Part shown: positions 27,256 through 36,677 of the stretch, one piece after another | Layout of the letters: the number at the start of each line of letters is the position of its first letter | How positions within the stretch are numbered: position 1 is the stretch's first letter | Assembly (NCBI RefSeq): GCF_000974785.1 | Contig: NZ_BBWV01000003.1 | Coordinates: 248,001 to 312,000, forward strand | Source of the DNA: Flavihumibacter petaseus NBRC 106054 | Lineage (GTDB): Bacteria > Bacteroidota > Bacteroidia > Chitinophagales > Chitinophagaceae | Length of the DNA stretch: 64,000 bases | Direction: 5' to 3' | Made by a program: the position numbers and the translations under genes | Notes under the pieces: generated by a model | Database searches by the model: none | What the model saw: only the letters and a program-made list of their open reading frames with translations | What the model was told of the DNA's origin: nothing

Positions 27256-27425
27256 ATGTTTAAAGCTCCATTCTCCTTTGACGGAAGAATCCGTCGCCTC
27301 GAGTATGGTATCCTGGTCTCTGGCTGCTTTTTGCCGACAGCCAATACGGTACGAATCAATACGGGTTGCATCCGAAGATGCCTGACTACCAGGTCAACGA
27401 TGATGATGGCATTTCCAAAGCTTAA
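27256..27425 (+). pseudogene. DUF805 membrane protein gene with internal deletion
   Basis: The 5' part reads MFKAPFSFDGRIRRLEYGI, the standard N-terminus of DUF805 proteins. In a different frame the 3' part reads WLLFADSQYGTNQYGLHPK and ends ...DDDGISKA-stop, the standard DUF805 C-terminus. The membrane-spanning middle (roughly 60-70 residues in intact members) is missing and the frames do not match, so the gene is a deletion remnant. The intact family is small and four-spanning, of unknown function. It lies just upstream of a gene for another small membrane protein. Confidence 0.75.
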
Positions 27426-27437
27426 AACTCGTTAGTC

Positions 27438-27797
27438 ATGGATCATAAGGATGATACGCAGTTGGCCATCGACCACCTGCACGAACGGGTCAGGGGTATG
27501 CTCGGTTCCGGCATTTCAGTTGAAAAGATAATACAGTTGCTAACTGAAGAAGGCGTGGAACCCTATTATGCAAAAACTATAATCGAGAATTTGCAAGCTG
27601 ATGCTGCCGACAGAAAGAGCTTTCGGAATTCCCTGATCATGGGAGGTGTGTTTTTACTCAGCGGGCTCCTCATGACTTATATGTCCTACGCCTATGCCGC
27701 CAACTTCGTGGGAGGCACCTACCTGGTTCTATGGGGCTTAATGGTTCTGGGCATATCTACGATCATCAGAGGTTTTATTTTATACAGGAGGAAATGA
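27438..27797 (+). CDS. small two-span membrane protein, unknown
   Basis: 119 residues: a soluble helical N-terminal part (LHERVRGMLGSGISVEKIIQ, LLTEEGVEPYYAKTIIENLQ) followed by two membrane segments (LIMGGVFLLSGLLMTYMSYA and YLVLWGLMVLGISTIIRGFIL). The layout matches the protein at 59183-59518, so they may be paralogues. The N-terminal part recalls a short helical module with alternating Val/Leu spacing. The next gene starts at the ATGA overlap with its stop codon. Confidence 0.65.
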   Translation: MDHKDDTQLAIDHLHERVRGMLGSGISVEKIIQLLTEEGVEPYYAKTIIENLQADAADRKSFRNSLIMGGVFLLSGLLMTYMSYAYAANFVGGTYLVLWGLMVLGISTIIRGFILYRRK

Positions 27798-28396
27798 GGT
27801 GGCAACGATGGATAACCGTTTTGATGCTCTTATCAGCAATTGTTACTGCGAGCCAGTGTAAAGAGAAGACAGCTTGTTTTCCAGGGAAGCCGGTTTCAAA
27901 AGTTTTGTTATTGGTGGGCGATACTGCTATCCTGGATAGTGCTTATTTTTTAGGGGATACCATCAGGTGCAATCGGATTTTTGGCGGGGTCAGTTTTGTT
28001 ACTGCGGAAGGTAAAATACTTCACCGGCCACTTGTAGAGAAGTGGCTTTCTGCTGATGAGCAAAGCGCGCTATCTGACCTGTTATCGCCAACTTCACCGG
28101 GTGATGTTTTATATGCCAACGACTGCGCACCAGTCTTCCGGCATGTGTTGCAATTTTATGGTAGTGGCAATGAACTGATCGGGCAAATGCATATCTGCTT
28201 TGGATGCAGACAGGTCAGTTTCATACCAGAATCAGGTTGCCTGGAAGGATTCTTCCATTGTTTGATGAGGCAAAACTTTAAGGGAGGAGAACACAACTTC
28301 CCTTGTACAGGTGTGGAGAATGCGCTACATTGCTTACAGAACCTTATTTGCCCATGCTATATCATTCCAGGGAGGTCCACCGCGAAAGCAGGTTAG
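27794..28396 (+). CDS. exported protein of unknown function, likely lipoprotein
   Basis: 200 residues when started at the ATG that overlaps the previous stop (ATGA). N-terminal MRWQRWITVLMLLSAIVTASQC resembles a lipoprotein signal, though Gln before Cys is unusual. The rest is a compact cysteine-containing domain (KTACFPGKPVSKVLLLVGDT, ANDCAPVFRHVLQFYG, MHICFGCRQVSFIPESGCLE) with eight or more cysteines, suggestive of an oxidised periplasmic fold. Its 3' end overlaps the next gene by about 43 bases. Not recognised. Confidence 0.6.
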   Translation: MRWQRWITVLMLLSAIVTASQCKEKTACFPGKPVSKVLLLVGDTAILDSAYFLGDTIRCNRIFGGVSFVTAEGKILHRPLVEKWLSADEQSALSDLLSPTSPGDVLYANDCAPVFRHVLQFYGSGNELIGQMHICFGCRQVSFIPESGCLEGFFHCLMRQNFKGGEHNFPCTGVENALHCLQNLICPCYIIPGRSTAKAG

Positions 28397-28881
28397 CATA
28401 CTTGCTGGTTACGATCAGTGCCGGCCTCCTGATCTGGGGATTCCTGCTTACGGATCAGACTTTCATGGCAACCCGGACCAAGTTACTGTTACTTGCGGCA
28501 GGGGCTGTTCCGGGCGTGTTTCTTTTCTACCGGATCTGGAAGGGCAGGCAGGGCATCTACACTGTTTTTTTCTATGGTATGCTCACTGGTGCTGCAGTTT
28601 CCTTCCCGGGAGTAATGATTGCGAATTACTACTGGAGAGATCCGGCATTTGAGCAGGTCAGCCTACCGGTATTGGAGACGGGCAATAAATCAAAAAGGAA
28701 AAGAGCGTGCCGCACGCCATACGCAGTGGTGAACTATGCCGGCGTGAACAAACGGATATTCTTTCCCTGTTCCTATGAGCAATCGATTCACCATTTCTCT
28801 GTTGTTCAACTGGAGATTCAGGAAGGCCTGTTGGGGTTCCCTGTTTTCTTCAGAAGTATATTGATCGCACCGAATAAATAG
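28354..28881 (+). CDS. membrane protein of unknown function
   Basis: 175 residues from MLYHSREVHRESR; an alternative start at 28303 would deepen the overlap with the preceding gene. Three hydrophobic segments (LAYLLVTISAGLLIWGFLL, LLLLAAGAVPGVFLFY, IYTVFFYGMLTGAAVSFPG) lie in the first 110 residues, followed by a soluble Lys/Arg-rich part with FFPCSYEQSIHHFSVVQLEI. No family recognised. Probably the last gene of the three-gene set that begins at 27438. Confidence 0.55.
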   Translation: MLYHSREVHRESRLAYLLVTISAGLLIWGFLLTDQTFMATRTKLLLLAAGAVPGVFLFYRIWKGRQGIYTVFFYGMLTGAAVSFPGVMIANYYWRDPAFEQVSLPVLETGNKSKRKRACRTPYAVVNYAGVNKRIFFPCSYEQSIHHFSVVQLEIQEGLLGFPVFFRSILIAPNK

Positions 28882-28954
28882 TATCTTTCAGTTATACCTT
28901 TTGAGGAACTGCCGTCGTGCCCTGGAATATTCATCACTCCCTTAAACCCGCACG

Positions 28955-29551
28955 ATGTCCATCATTTTTTTCCTGTTGACAGCAATGCTTTCCCTTGGTC
29001 ATTTTTCTGTTGCGCCTGTTGAGCCGGTTGAACGCCTTGGCGTAAAGGGCCCGCTCAGTTTCAATGGCAATTCATTTCAGTTGGCGTGGACGAGCAAGCC
29101 ATCGGCCACTTATTATATCCAGGAGTATCTGCCCAAAGGCGAATCAGCAGATCGGTTCAACCAGATGATGTCTATCTTTCTGCTGGCAGAAAATGTTTCG
29201 GTGAAAGATGCCGTGCAGCAGAAAACATCTGAACTAACAGCACGGAAACAAACCGATCCGACCTGTAATTTTCAGGTAAGCGAAAGTCCCGACAAGAAGG
29301 AATATCTGCTTGATTTCCTGATGGGGGCGAAATCCCAGGGCGCAGCCGAAATACAGGAGTTCAATATTTACCGCTACCGCATGGTCGACCTGGGCAATGG
29401 AAAACAGGGGCTATTATTATATGCGTATTCGAAAAGGGCCTATGGTGATGCGATCAATCCATTTCTGAAGAGTCTTAAGGAGGAAAGAAAAAAAATGTTG
29501 AATGAAATGGTTTCGTCGAAACTTCCCGTGATAAAACTATCAGGATCCTGA
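28955..29551 (+). CDS. secreted protein of unknown function
   Basis: 198 residues. Signal peptide MSIIFFLLTAMLSLGHFSVA. The mature part starts VEPVERLGVKGPLSFNGNSF and has a beta-rich pattern with KPSATYYIQEYLPKGESADR, then helices. This resembles small Bacteroidota periplasmic proteins without a known role. The gene ends about 68 bases before the DUF695-type gene. No lipobox. Confidence 0.6.
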   Translation: MSIIFFLLTAMLSLGHFSVAPVEPVERLGVKGPLSFNGNSFQLAWTSKPSATYYIQEYLPKGESADRFNQMMSIFLLAENVSVKDAVQQKTSELTARKQTDPTCNFQVSESPDKKEYLLDFLMGAKSQGAAEIQEFNIYRYRMVDLGNGKQGLLLYAYSKRAYGDAINPFLKSLKEERKKMLNEMVSSKLPVIKLSGS

Positions 29552-29618
29552 CGGGAATTGTCCCGCTTTATCTATCTTTCCGGGAACAGTTCCGGCTGTA
29601 CAAAACCTTATACTACAC

Positions 29619-30707
29619 ATGCTGAAAAATCTCAGGGGCCTGTTCGGTCCTAAACTTCCTGCAATTCGTACTTATGATGATTTCTGGGTCTGGTTTGCGA
29701 AAAACGAGCAGCCGTTCCGCGAATCCGTGACCACCGGAACAGCAATTGAAAAGGTGTTTTTTCGCAAGCTGGCGCCCGCACTCGATCAGCTTAACGAAGG
29801 GTTTCATTTTCTGACGGGGATGTCTGATGAAAATACCGTTGAACTGATCATTACGGCGGACGGTGAGATTGGTAATTTTGTATTTGTCGAAGAACTGGTT
29901 GCAGCTGCTCCTGCAATAGCGGGATGGAAATTCACTGCACATAAACCGGCAACCGAAGCATTCAACCTGGAAATGTCGGGTTATACTTTCAGCACGGATA
30001 ATATGCATTTTGTTGCTCAGCAACATGAGCAATATCCCGATAAGATCGATATCACCATCATTCACGAGGACTATAACGAATCCAATGTTACGGAGATTAC
30101 CAGGGGGGTGTACATCTTCCTGGACAATTATCTCGGCGAACTGGAATTCGCAATGAGTATCGACTGGCTCGAAGTAGCAGGGCCGTCAGCAAGCGGAGAA
30201 AAGATCCCCCTGGAGAAATTGAAGGATTACCTGACCTGGCGGGAAAAAGAGTTCATGGAAAAGTATGATAGCGTGAGAAGGGATACAGACAATGATAACT
30301 ATACGTTGATGCAAGGGCAACTGGATAATGGAAAATTGCTGATTGCTGCCATCAACAGGGATCTGTTGGACTGGGATGCAAAAGCATCGCATCCCTGGGC
30401 GCTTACTGTGATGATATCTTATTTTAGCACAGCAAGGAACGGCATGCCTGGTGACGATACATTAGCGGAACTGAATGATATTGAAGAATCAATTTCAGCA
30501 TTGCTGAAAGACGCCGATGGTTACCTTAATATCGGCAGGCAAACGGCCAGGAACGTACGTGAGATTTATTTTGCCTGCAAGGAATTCAGGAAGCCGGCAA
30601 AGGTTATAACAGGAAAGCAAAAAGAACTGGCTGGCCGTTATAAAATGACGTTTAGCATACGAAAAGACAAATACTGGGAATTTGTAGAACATTATCACCT
30701 CAAATAA
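29619..30707 (+). CDS. DUF695-containing protein
   Basis: 362 residues, no signal peptide, cytoplasmic. The first half (FWVWFAKNEQPFRESVTTGT, FVFVEELVAAAPAIAGWKFT) is a module often placed ahead of DUF695; the C-terminal 130 residues carry DWDAKASHPWALTVMISYF, GYLNIGRQTARNVREIYFAC and the closing DKYWEFVEHY, which fit DUF695 (recalled, not searched). DUF695 appears with immunity-type and conflict genes in some genomes, though no toxin is near. It is followed after 5 bases by the next gene. Confidence 0.65.
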   Translation: MLKNLRGLFGPKLPAIRTYDDFWVWFAKNEQPFRESVTTGTAIEKVFFRKLAPALDQLNEGFHFLTGMSDENTVELIITADGEIGNFVFVEELVAAAPAIAGWKFTAHKPATEAFNLEMSGYTFSTDNMHFVAQQHEQYPDKIDITIIHEDYNESNVTEITRGVYIFLDNYLGELEFAMSIDWLEVAGPSASGEKIPLEKLKDYLTWREKEFMEKYDSVRRDTDNDNYTLMQGQLDNGKLLIAAINRDLLDWDAKASHPWALTVMISYFSTARNGMPGDDTLAELNDIEESISALLKDADGYLNIGRQTARNVREIYFACKEFRKPAKVITGKQKELAGRYKMTFSIRKDKYWEFVEHYHLK

Positions 30708-30712
30708 TCTCT

Positions 30713-31399
30713 ATGGGGTTGTTTAATTTCTTTAAGAAGAATGCCTCACCGCAACCGGAAGGGATAATGTTGCCCGACCGGCCCTATGCGGATGAATCGC
30801 TTAACCTCCTCTATAACCTCCTGTTTTGTGATGTACCGGAATTATTTCGCCTGAACACAGGCACACCGGAAAGCTATCCCGTTACCATAATATTTGCAGA
30901 ACAGTCCGGCGCGGAAGATCTGAAAAATGTAGCAAATGATCCGGCTGTCGATTCCAGGTACAGGATTCTGGCCTGCAATCGCCTGCGGTTGCAGGGAAGT
31001 GCAGCACCGAATAAAGCATTGCTGGGAGTGATTGTTGAAGTTGGGCTTGACCAGGGGCTTGATGTGCTGGCATCTTTTGCTGACGGTACTGCGCGGTATA
31101 TCAACCAATCGGGCAAGATGGTGATCTGGGAGGCTAAGGGTGACCAGGCTGCCAATGCGCTGAGACAAGATCTGTTTGACAAAAGCCGGGTAGTGATTGA
31201 ACAGATCGGGCCATGGGAACAACCCAGGCGTCCCCATCCTGCCGCAGGTACCGCCAGGATCACTTTCCTGGTATCCGATGGATTGTATTTTGGCGAAGCG
31301 CCCATTAATACCCTGTTCGGGGATCCATTGGCAGCACCGGCACTGGACTGCGCTACGAGGTTAATGCAGTTTCTGGCGACACGGGCATCAGCTCAATAA
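30713..31399 (+). CDS. unknown cytoplasmic protein paired with the DUF695 gene
   Basis: 228 residues. Begins MGLFNFFKKNASPQPEGIML, a start common to conserved hypothetical proteins that may associate with the membrane by their N-terminus. Segments PVTIIFAEQSGAEDLKNVAN and LLGVIVEVGLDQGLDVLASFADGT suggest an alpha/beta fold, and the C-terminal FLVSDGLYFGEAPINTLFGD is a distinct strand-rich end. Function unknown. A 5-base gap to the DUF695 gene indicates a two-gene unit. Confidence 0.6.
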   Translation: MGLFNFFKKNASPQPEGIMLPDRPYADESLNLLYNLLFCDVPELFRLNTGTPESYPVTIIFAEQSGAEDLKNVANDPAVDSRYRILACNRLRLQGSAAPNKALLGVIVEVGLDQGLDVLASFADGTARYINQSGKMVIWEAKGDQAANALRQDLFDKSRVVIEQIGPWEQPRRPHPAAGTARITFLVSDGLYFGEAPINTLFGDPLAAPALDCATRLMQFLATRASAQ

Positions 31400-31481
31400 T
31401 TTCCGTATCCGGCTAGTTTCTCCTTAAATTAGCGGACCGCCGGATACAGGCTCGCCTGACCGGCTGGTTCCGGCTTTGAGG

Positions 31482-32093
31482 ATGAGCGCAAACACCGACA
31501 CCCAAACGACTGCTTCTTACCAGCAACACTGGCAGGCTTTCCGCATGCACAACGAGCAAAGCCTGTACTGGTTATATCATGCCGAATATGACCGGTTCTA
31601 TCGTTTCGGCCTTTTGTCTTCCCCCGATGCCCACCTGGTAAAATCTGCCATCAATACTGTCTTTATCGACCTGTGGGGCCGCCGTACAACGCTTCCTGAA
31701 GTGGAGAATGTACGCGGATACCTGTTCATCTGCTTTAAACGCCAGCTGTTTCATGCCATTCGCCGTGAAAAGGATCTAACCGTTGAGCTTCCGGCCAATC
31801 CGCCGGTTATCCTTACAGAATCATCCTACGAAGATGCACTGATCGGCCATGAGCTGGATAATATACGGCGTGAGCAGATCCGGAAGGCGCTCGACAACCT
31901 GACAGAGCGGCAACGCATGTTTATTCGGATGCGTTTTTTTGAAGAACTGGAATACGAAGACATTGCGGAGCAGTCCAACACTTCCGTGCGCACGGTATAC
32001 AATACCATTCACAATGCCATCAGCCGTTTGCGGGAAGAGCTTGGGGATGTGCCGTTTGTGCTCGCCTGGCTGACCATTCTGAAAAAGTTTTAA
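31482..32093 (+). CDS. FecI-type ECF sigma factor of the PUL
   Basis: 203 residues. Region 2 has LYWLYHAEYDRFYRFGLLSS and FIDLWGRRTTLPEVENVRGY; region 4 has LTERQRMFIRMRFFEELEYE and IAEQSNTSVRTVYNTIHNA. ATG 31482 is preferred to an upstream TTG. It is 56 bases ahead of a FecR anti-sigma gene and then susC/susD, the standard order for a Bacteroidota locus switched on by trans-envelope signalling: ligand binding to SusC relieves FecR and frees the sigma factor. It would drive the genes downstream. Confidence 0.93.
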   Translation: MSANTDTQTTASYQQHWQAFRMHNEQSLYWLYHAEYDRFYRFGLLSSPDAHLVKSAINTVFIDLWGRRTTLPEVENVRGYLFICFKRQLFHAIRREKDLTVELPANPPVILTESSYEDALIGHELDNIRREQIRKALDNLTERQRMFIRMRFFEELEYEDIAEQSNTSVRTVYNTIHNAISRLREELGDVPFVLAWLTILKKF

Positions 32094-32149
32094 ATATTTA
32101 CCGTTTTTTCTGGTAAAAAATTTCAACCTCCTCCACTTTACTATAGAAC

Positions 32150-33223
32150 ATGGCCGATCAACGTGATTATAGCATAGAAGAGTTATTGCTGGACGATTCA
32201 TTTGTCCACTACTGCCTGGATTCGGACGAAGCAGCCGTTGCGCACTGGGAACAATTGCTGGCGGCAGATCCGGCCCAACAGTCCAAAGCAGCCGTTGCCC
32301 GGAGAATGTTGTTTGCGCTGGGTATCCGGCTGACGAAAGAGCAGAAATCGGTCGAATTTGCCAAACTGCGGGCAGCCGTGGAAGCAATTGCAGCAAACGA
32401 GTTGCAACAGAACGGACTTCCGCTCCCGGATTCATCGATGCCCCCGTTAACTCCGGTTCGCCGGTTGCCGCTGCTGCGCTGGATGACTGTTGCCGCTGCT
32501 GCCTGTTTGCTCCTGTTTGCCGGCTATCAGTGGCACAAATGGCAGAGCAGGACCGATGAAAACAATGCAGTGCTTGCTTTCGAAAAATATGTGACCGGCA
32601 ACGGTGAACGCCGGCATATTGAGCTTGCCGATGGCTCGGCAGTAGTGCTCAATTCAAACAGTGAATTGCGCATACCGCTGAACTATAATCGCGCTGACCG
32701 CCAGTTGCAGCTGGAAGGGGAGGCAATGTTCGAAGTGGCCAAAGACGCGACGAGGCCCTTCGTGGTAAACAATAATGCACTCACCGTCAAAGCTCTGGGA
32801 ACCGTGTTCAAAGTACGCGCCTACAACTTCGAACCATTTATCCGGACGGCACTACTTGAAGGCCGTGTGCAGTTGGATGATCAGCAACAGCAACATGAGC
32901 CGGCGATTTTGTCGCCGGGGCAATGGGTAAGTGTAGACCGTACCAGCAGAAAACAATCGTCCGGCACCTTTGCAGTAGAGGATGAATTCCAGTGGCTCAA
33001 TGGCCAGCTGACCTTCCGTGATGCATCGCTCGGCGAGATTGCCGAAAAACTGCAATACTGGTTTGGTATGGAAGTCATCATCCGGGCAAAACCAACACGG
33101 CCTATTCATTTCAATGGTGAATTTGTAAACCGCCAGCTGGATGAAGTGCTGAAAGCAATTGCCTATGTAAACAACTTACGTTATTCGATCAACGACAAAC
33201 AGGTAACGATCCTGGACAAATAG
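32150..33223 (+). CDS. FecR-family anti-sigma factor
   Basis: 357 residues. N-terminal sigma-binding region (DRDYS... AAVAHWEQLLAADPAQQSKA), one membrane span at about 110-127 (MTVAAAACLLLFAGYQW), then the periplasmic FecR domain (AVLAFEKYVTGNGERRHIEL, VLNSNSELRIPLNYN, LEGEAMFEVAKDATRPFVVN) and a C-terminal DUF4974-type STN-like end (LTFRDASLGEIAEKLQYWFG). It relays the SusC signal across the inner membrane to the sigma factor encoded upstream. 26 bases to susC. Confidence 0.94.
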   Translation: MADQRDYSIEELLLDDSFVHYCLDSDEAAVAHWEQLLAADPAQQSKAAVARRMLFALGIRLTKEQKSVEFAKLRAAVEAIAANELQQNGLPLPDSSMPPLTPVRRLPLLRWMTVAAAACLLLFAGYQWHKWQSRTDENNAVLAFEKYVTGNGERRHIELADGSAVVLNSNSELRIPLNYNRADRQLQLEGEAMFEVAKDATRPFVVNNNALTVKALGTVFKVRAYNFEPFIRTALLEGRVQLDDQQQQHEPAILSPGQWVSVDRTSRKQSSGTFAVEDEFQWLNGQLTFRDASLGEIAEKLQYWFGMEVIIRAKPTRPIHFNGEFVNRQLDEVLKAIAYVNNLRYSINDKQVTILDK

Positions 33224-33249
33224 AATTTAGAAATCATTAATGCTGCTAT

Positions 33250-36200
33250 ATGAGAAGACTGCAACCCGCAACCGGGTGGCGTTATAGCCTCCTTTTGCCC
33301 CTGATGGCCATCTGCCTGCTGAAAAATGCGCCGGTACAGGCACAGGCAACACCGCCATCCACTTCACAGGAAAACAATGCTGCCAAAAAAATTACCCTTG
33401 GTTTTGACAATGCCGATATCCTTACGGTATTTAACAGGATCAGTGAAAAAACACGGTTGAAATTTACCTACAACAATGATGATCTCGACCGTTCCAAAAA
33501 AGTAACCCTCGACAAAAAAGAGCGGACTGTCAGTGAATTGCTGAGCCAGGTCGGATTACAGTCAGGTCTCGATTTCAGGGTGGACAAAGACAATATCCTG
33601 GTGAAGCCGGTTGCTGTGAAAACTTCGGAATCCGTTGCAGGAGGAGAAAGCATTCGTGGTACCGTTCGCACGACCAACGGAGACCCGCTTCCAGGAGCTA
33701 CAGTAAAGCTACGCAATGCTGCCAACGGAATGGCTACTGATGAAAGCGGCAAATTCCAGCTGAAGGATCTGCCTGCAAGTGCTGTTCTGGAGATTTCCCT
33801 GGTGGGATATGACCCGGTTATTGAGCCGCTGAACGGACGCAGCCAGCTGGATGTAGTGCTGATGCCCACGAGCCGGCAGATGGAACAGGTGGTGGTGATC
33901 GGTTATGGTACACAACGTAAAAAAGATGTGATCGGTGCCGTTTCTTCCGTTAATACAAAGAATATGGAGAAACTGACCGGCGCCAATGTTGCGGGTATGT
34001 TACAGGGCCAGGTTGCCGGTGTGAATGCGGCACCGGGCTCAGGAGATCCGGGTGCGGCACCGGTAGTGCTGGTGCGCGGACTTTCCACTATTAATAATAA
34101 TGAACCGCTGTATGTGATCGACGGCATTCCCGGAGATATCAATGCCATCAACCCTGCCGATATCCAGTCCATCGATGTATTGAAGGATGCCTCTGCCGCG
34201 ACCATTTACGGATCGCGTGCTTCCAATGGTGTGATCATGGTGACGACCAGACGCGGGCGTTCCGGTAAGATCCTCATTGGCATCAATACGTATTATGGCG
34301 TCAGCCAGCTGGCGAAAAAACTGCCCCTTACCAACCGGGTGCAATACAATTCAATATTGAAACAGGTAGCTGCCAACGATGGTTCGGATCCACTGGACTA
34401 TGTAATGTCCGACACCTATGAGGATGATAACGGCCAAATCCTGCCCTATCCTGACAACGACTGGCAATCGGAATTTTTCCGCACAGCGCCTGAGAACAAG
34501 ATTGACGTTTCTGTTTCCGGTGGCACAAAAGATATGCGGATGAATGTTTCTTTTGGTCGCTATGCCCAGGACGGTATTGCGATTGAAACCAGTTTTGAAC
34601 GTTATAACCTGCAGGTGAACTCCGATCTCACCAAAGGGAAATTCAAGTTCGGTGAATCTTTTACGTTCTCCAAAACAAACCGCCGGCTGTTGCAGGGATC
34701 TAATGAAAGCAGGAGCAACGGGCAGAACGCAGGCTATCCGCTTATTTACGAAATGCTCAACAGGGTACCCCATCATAAACTTTATGATCCTGAAAATGAC
34801 GGAGGGTATGGTGCCAGGATCGGCAGTCAGATGACAGATGCCGTGAATCCGGTGGGCTACCAGAACCTGGTTACCAGTCGTGATCAGCCCAACTATTTTA
34901 TCGGCAATGTGTATGGCGAATACCAGATCCTGAAGCCACTGAGTTTTAAACTCCAGTATGGTTTCAATTCAGCAGATGGTTATTCCTATACACATATTCC
35001 TACCTATTATATGGGAGCAAAAGTGCAGAATCCTACTGCCCAGTTGTACGAGTTCCGCGATCGCCGTTTCAGGGATGTGGTCAATGCTGTTTTCACCTTT
35101 AATAAAATACTGAATGACGTTCACAGTATTAATGCGGTTGGCGGCTATTCACAGGAAAATGAGAAATATAAAAGCCTTTCCGGAAGTGATAACAATCTTC
35201 CTTCCAATGATCTTGGTTCACTGGATGGTGGAATCGGAGACAAAGGATCGGGTGGAGCTTTGTTGGAAAGTTCGCTTCGTTCCTGGTTCGCCCGCTTGAA
35301 CTATTCCTACGATGGTAAATACCTCTTCGGTGCCACTGTTCGCCGTGATGGATCTTCCCGCTTTTCGGATGACAACAAATACGGCACTTTCTATTCTGTA
35401 TCCGGCGCATGGCGTGTGAGTGATGAAAAATTCTTCAAAGACAATATCGGATCCGTCAGCGAACTTAAGCTGCGCGGCAGTTACGGTATCCTTGGCAACC
35501 AGGGCATCCCTGACTACCTGTACCTGCCACCGACAGTTACCACAGGAGGTCCGGTCGTTAACTATCCTTTCGGAGCCGGATTACGCCAGGCGGTGGCTGT
35601 CGGAGCGATCGTGACGAAGGCATCCTCGCCGGATATTCGATGGGAGCAGTCGGCCACCTTCAATGCCGGCTTTGATCTCTCCGTACTTAATGAACGATTG
35701 TTACTGATCGTGGATTATTTCCGGACGAAAACCACAGACATGCTGGTGAAAATACCGCTGCCACCAAGTACGGGCCTGCTTGAGAATCCCATCATGAATG
35801 CCGGTGAGATGCAGAACCAGGGTGTTGATATTGCCGTTACTTACCGTAAATACCAGGGCGACCTGAAATTTGACATTACCGCCAATGTTTCCATGAGCCG
35901 CAACAAGATCCTGAAGCTTGGTTTCGCAGACGAGGCGTTCGAGGATGGTTATATGGACTATAACAATTTCCCGACAACCCGCACAGAAGTAGGAGGCGAA
36001 ATCGGAAGGTTTTACCTTTTTCAGACAGCAGGCGTAATCAAAACTGAAAAAGAACTGGAAGACGTTAAGGTGCTTCAGCCAAATGCACAGCTGGGCGATA
36101 TCCGCTTCGTGGACATCAATAAAGATGGTGAACTGAATGATGACGACAGGACCTATATGGGCAGCGGGCTTCCCAGAGTGGAATATGGACTAACCACCAA

Positions 36201-36651
36201 TTTCTCCTATCAACATTTCGACCTCAATATCTTCTTCCAGGGGACTCAGGGCAACCATATGTATAACGGCGCGAAACGCCTGATGTATCAGAACAACATA
36301 TTCAACAAATCGACTGACTTGCTCAATGCCTGGACGACCGCTAATTCCGGCAGCAATATACCGCGCGTCACCGAGATCGATGCGAACTTAAATATGGGCC
36401 GGCCATCCGATCTATTTTTGGAAAAAGGTTCGTACCTGAGATTGAAGAGCATGCAGCTTGGATATCGGTTCAATGTAAAAGGATTCAATGTCCTCCGGGC
36501 CTATGTAGGTGCAACGAACCTGTTCACCATAACCAATTATTCCGGCTATGACCCCGGCGTAGTAAACTATTCGTCCTTTGCAAGGGGTGTCGATCGCGGA
36601 CTCTACCCGTTGTCACGCAGCTTCTTTGCCGGACTGAATGTTGAGTTTTAA
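33250..36651 (+). CDS. SusC/RagA-family TonB-dependent outer-membrane transporter with STN domain
   Basis: 1133 residues. Signal peptide to about residue 30; STN domain (ITLGFDNADILTVFNRISEK, about 47-118) that talks to FecR; carboxypeptidase-like regulatory domain (IRGTVRTTNGDPLPGATVKL, 134-210); plug with VVVIGYGTQRKKDVIGAVSS, LVRGLSTINNNEPLYVIDGI and ASAATIYGSRASNGVIMVTT; then the 22-strand barrel ending SRSFFAGLNVEF. It imports oligomers bound by the SusD partner, energised by TonB. The STN domain is what distinguishes sigma/anti-sigma-regulated SusC proteins. Cargo inferred from the downstream enzymes to be a glycan or glycopeptide. Confidence 0.95.
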   Translation: MRRLQPATGWRYSLLLPLMAICLLKNAPVQAQATPPSTSQENNAAKKITLGFDNADILTVFNRISEKTRLKFTYNNDDLDRSKKVTLDKKERTVSELLSQVGLQSGLDFRVDKDNILVKPVAVKTSESVAGGESIRGTVRTTNGDPLPGATVKLRNAANGMATDESGKFQLKDLPASAVLEISLVGYDPVIEPLNGRSQLDVVLMPTSRQMEQVVVIGYGTQRKKDVIGAVSSVNTKNMEKLTGANVAGMLQGQVAGVNAAPGSGDPGAAPVVLVRGLSTINNNEPLYVIDGIPGDINAINPADIQSIDVLKDASAATIYGSRASNGVIMVTTRRGRSGKILIGINTYYGVSQLAKKLPLTNRVQYNSILKQVAANDGSDPLDYVMSDTYEDDNGQILPYPDNDWQSEFFRTAPENKIDVSVSGGTKDMRMNVSFGRYAQDGIAIETSFERYNLQVNSDLTKGKFKFGESFTFSKTNRRLLQGSNESRSNGQNAGYPLIYEMLNRVPHHKLYDPENDGGYGARIGSQMTDAVNPVGYQNLVTSRDQPNYFIGNVYGEYQILKPLSFKLQYGFNSADGYSYTHIPTYYMGAKVQNPTAQLYEFRDRRFRDVVNAVFTFNKILNDVHSINAVGGYSQENEKYKSLSGSDNNLPSNDLGSLDGGIGDKGSGGALLESSLRSWFARLNYSYDGKYLFGATVRRDGSSRFSDDNKYGTFYSVSGAWRVSDEKFFKDNIGSVSELKLRGSYGILGNQGIPDYLYLPPTVTTGGPVVNYPFGAGLRQAVAVGAIVTKASSPDIRWEQSATFNAGFDLSVLNERLLLIVDYFRTKTTDMLVKIPLPPSTGLLENPIMNAGEMQNQGVDIAVTYRKYQGDLKFDITANVSMSRNKILKLGFADEAFEDGYMDYNNFPTTRTEVGGEIGRFYLFQTAGVIKTEKELEDVKVLQPNAQLGDIRFVDINKDGELNDDDRTYMGSGLPRVEYGLTTNFSYQHFDLNIFFQGTQGNHMYNGAKRLMYQNNIFNKSTDLLNAWTTANSGSNIPRVTEIDANLNMGRPSDLFLEKGSYLRLKSMQLGYRFNVKGFNVLRAYVGATNLFTITNYSGYDPGVVNYSSFARGVDRGLYPLSRSFFAGLNVEF

Positions 36652-36677
36652 TCCTTCTAATGATTCAATCAATTGCC

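Noticed and set aside
27146-27385. 79-residue open frame after the TIM-barrel gene
   Set aside because: It starts at the terminator and changes frame relative to the DUF805 remains; the remnant explains the coding-like part.
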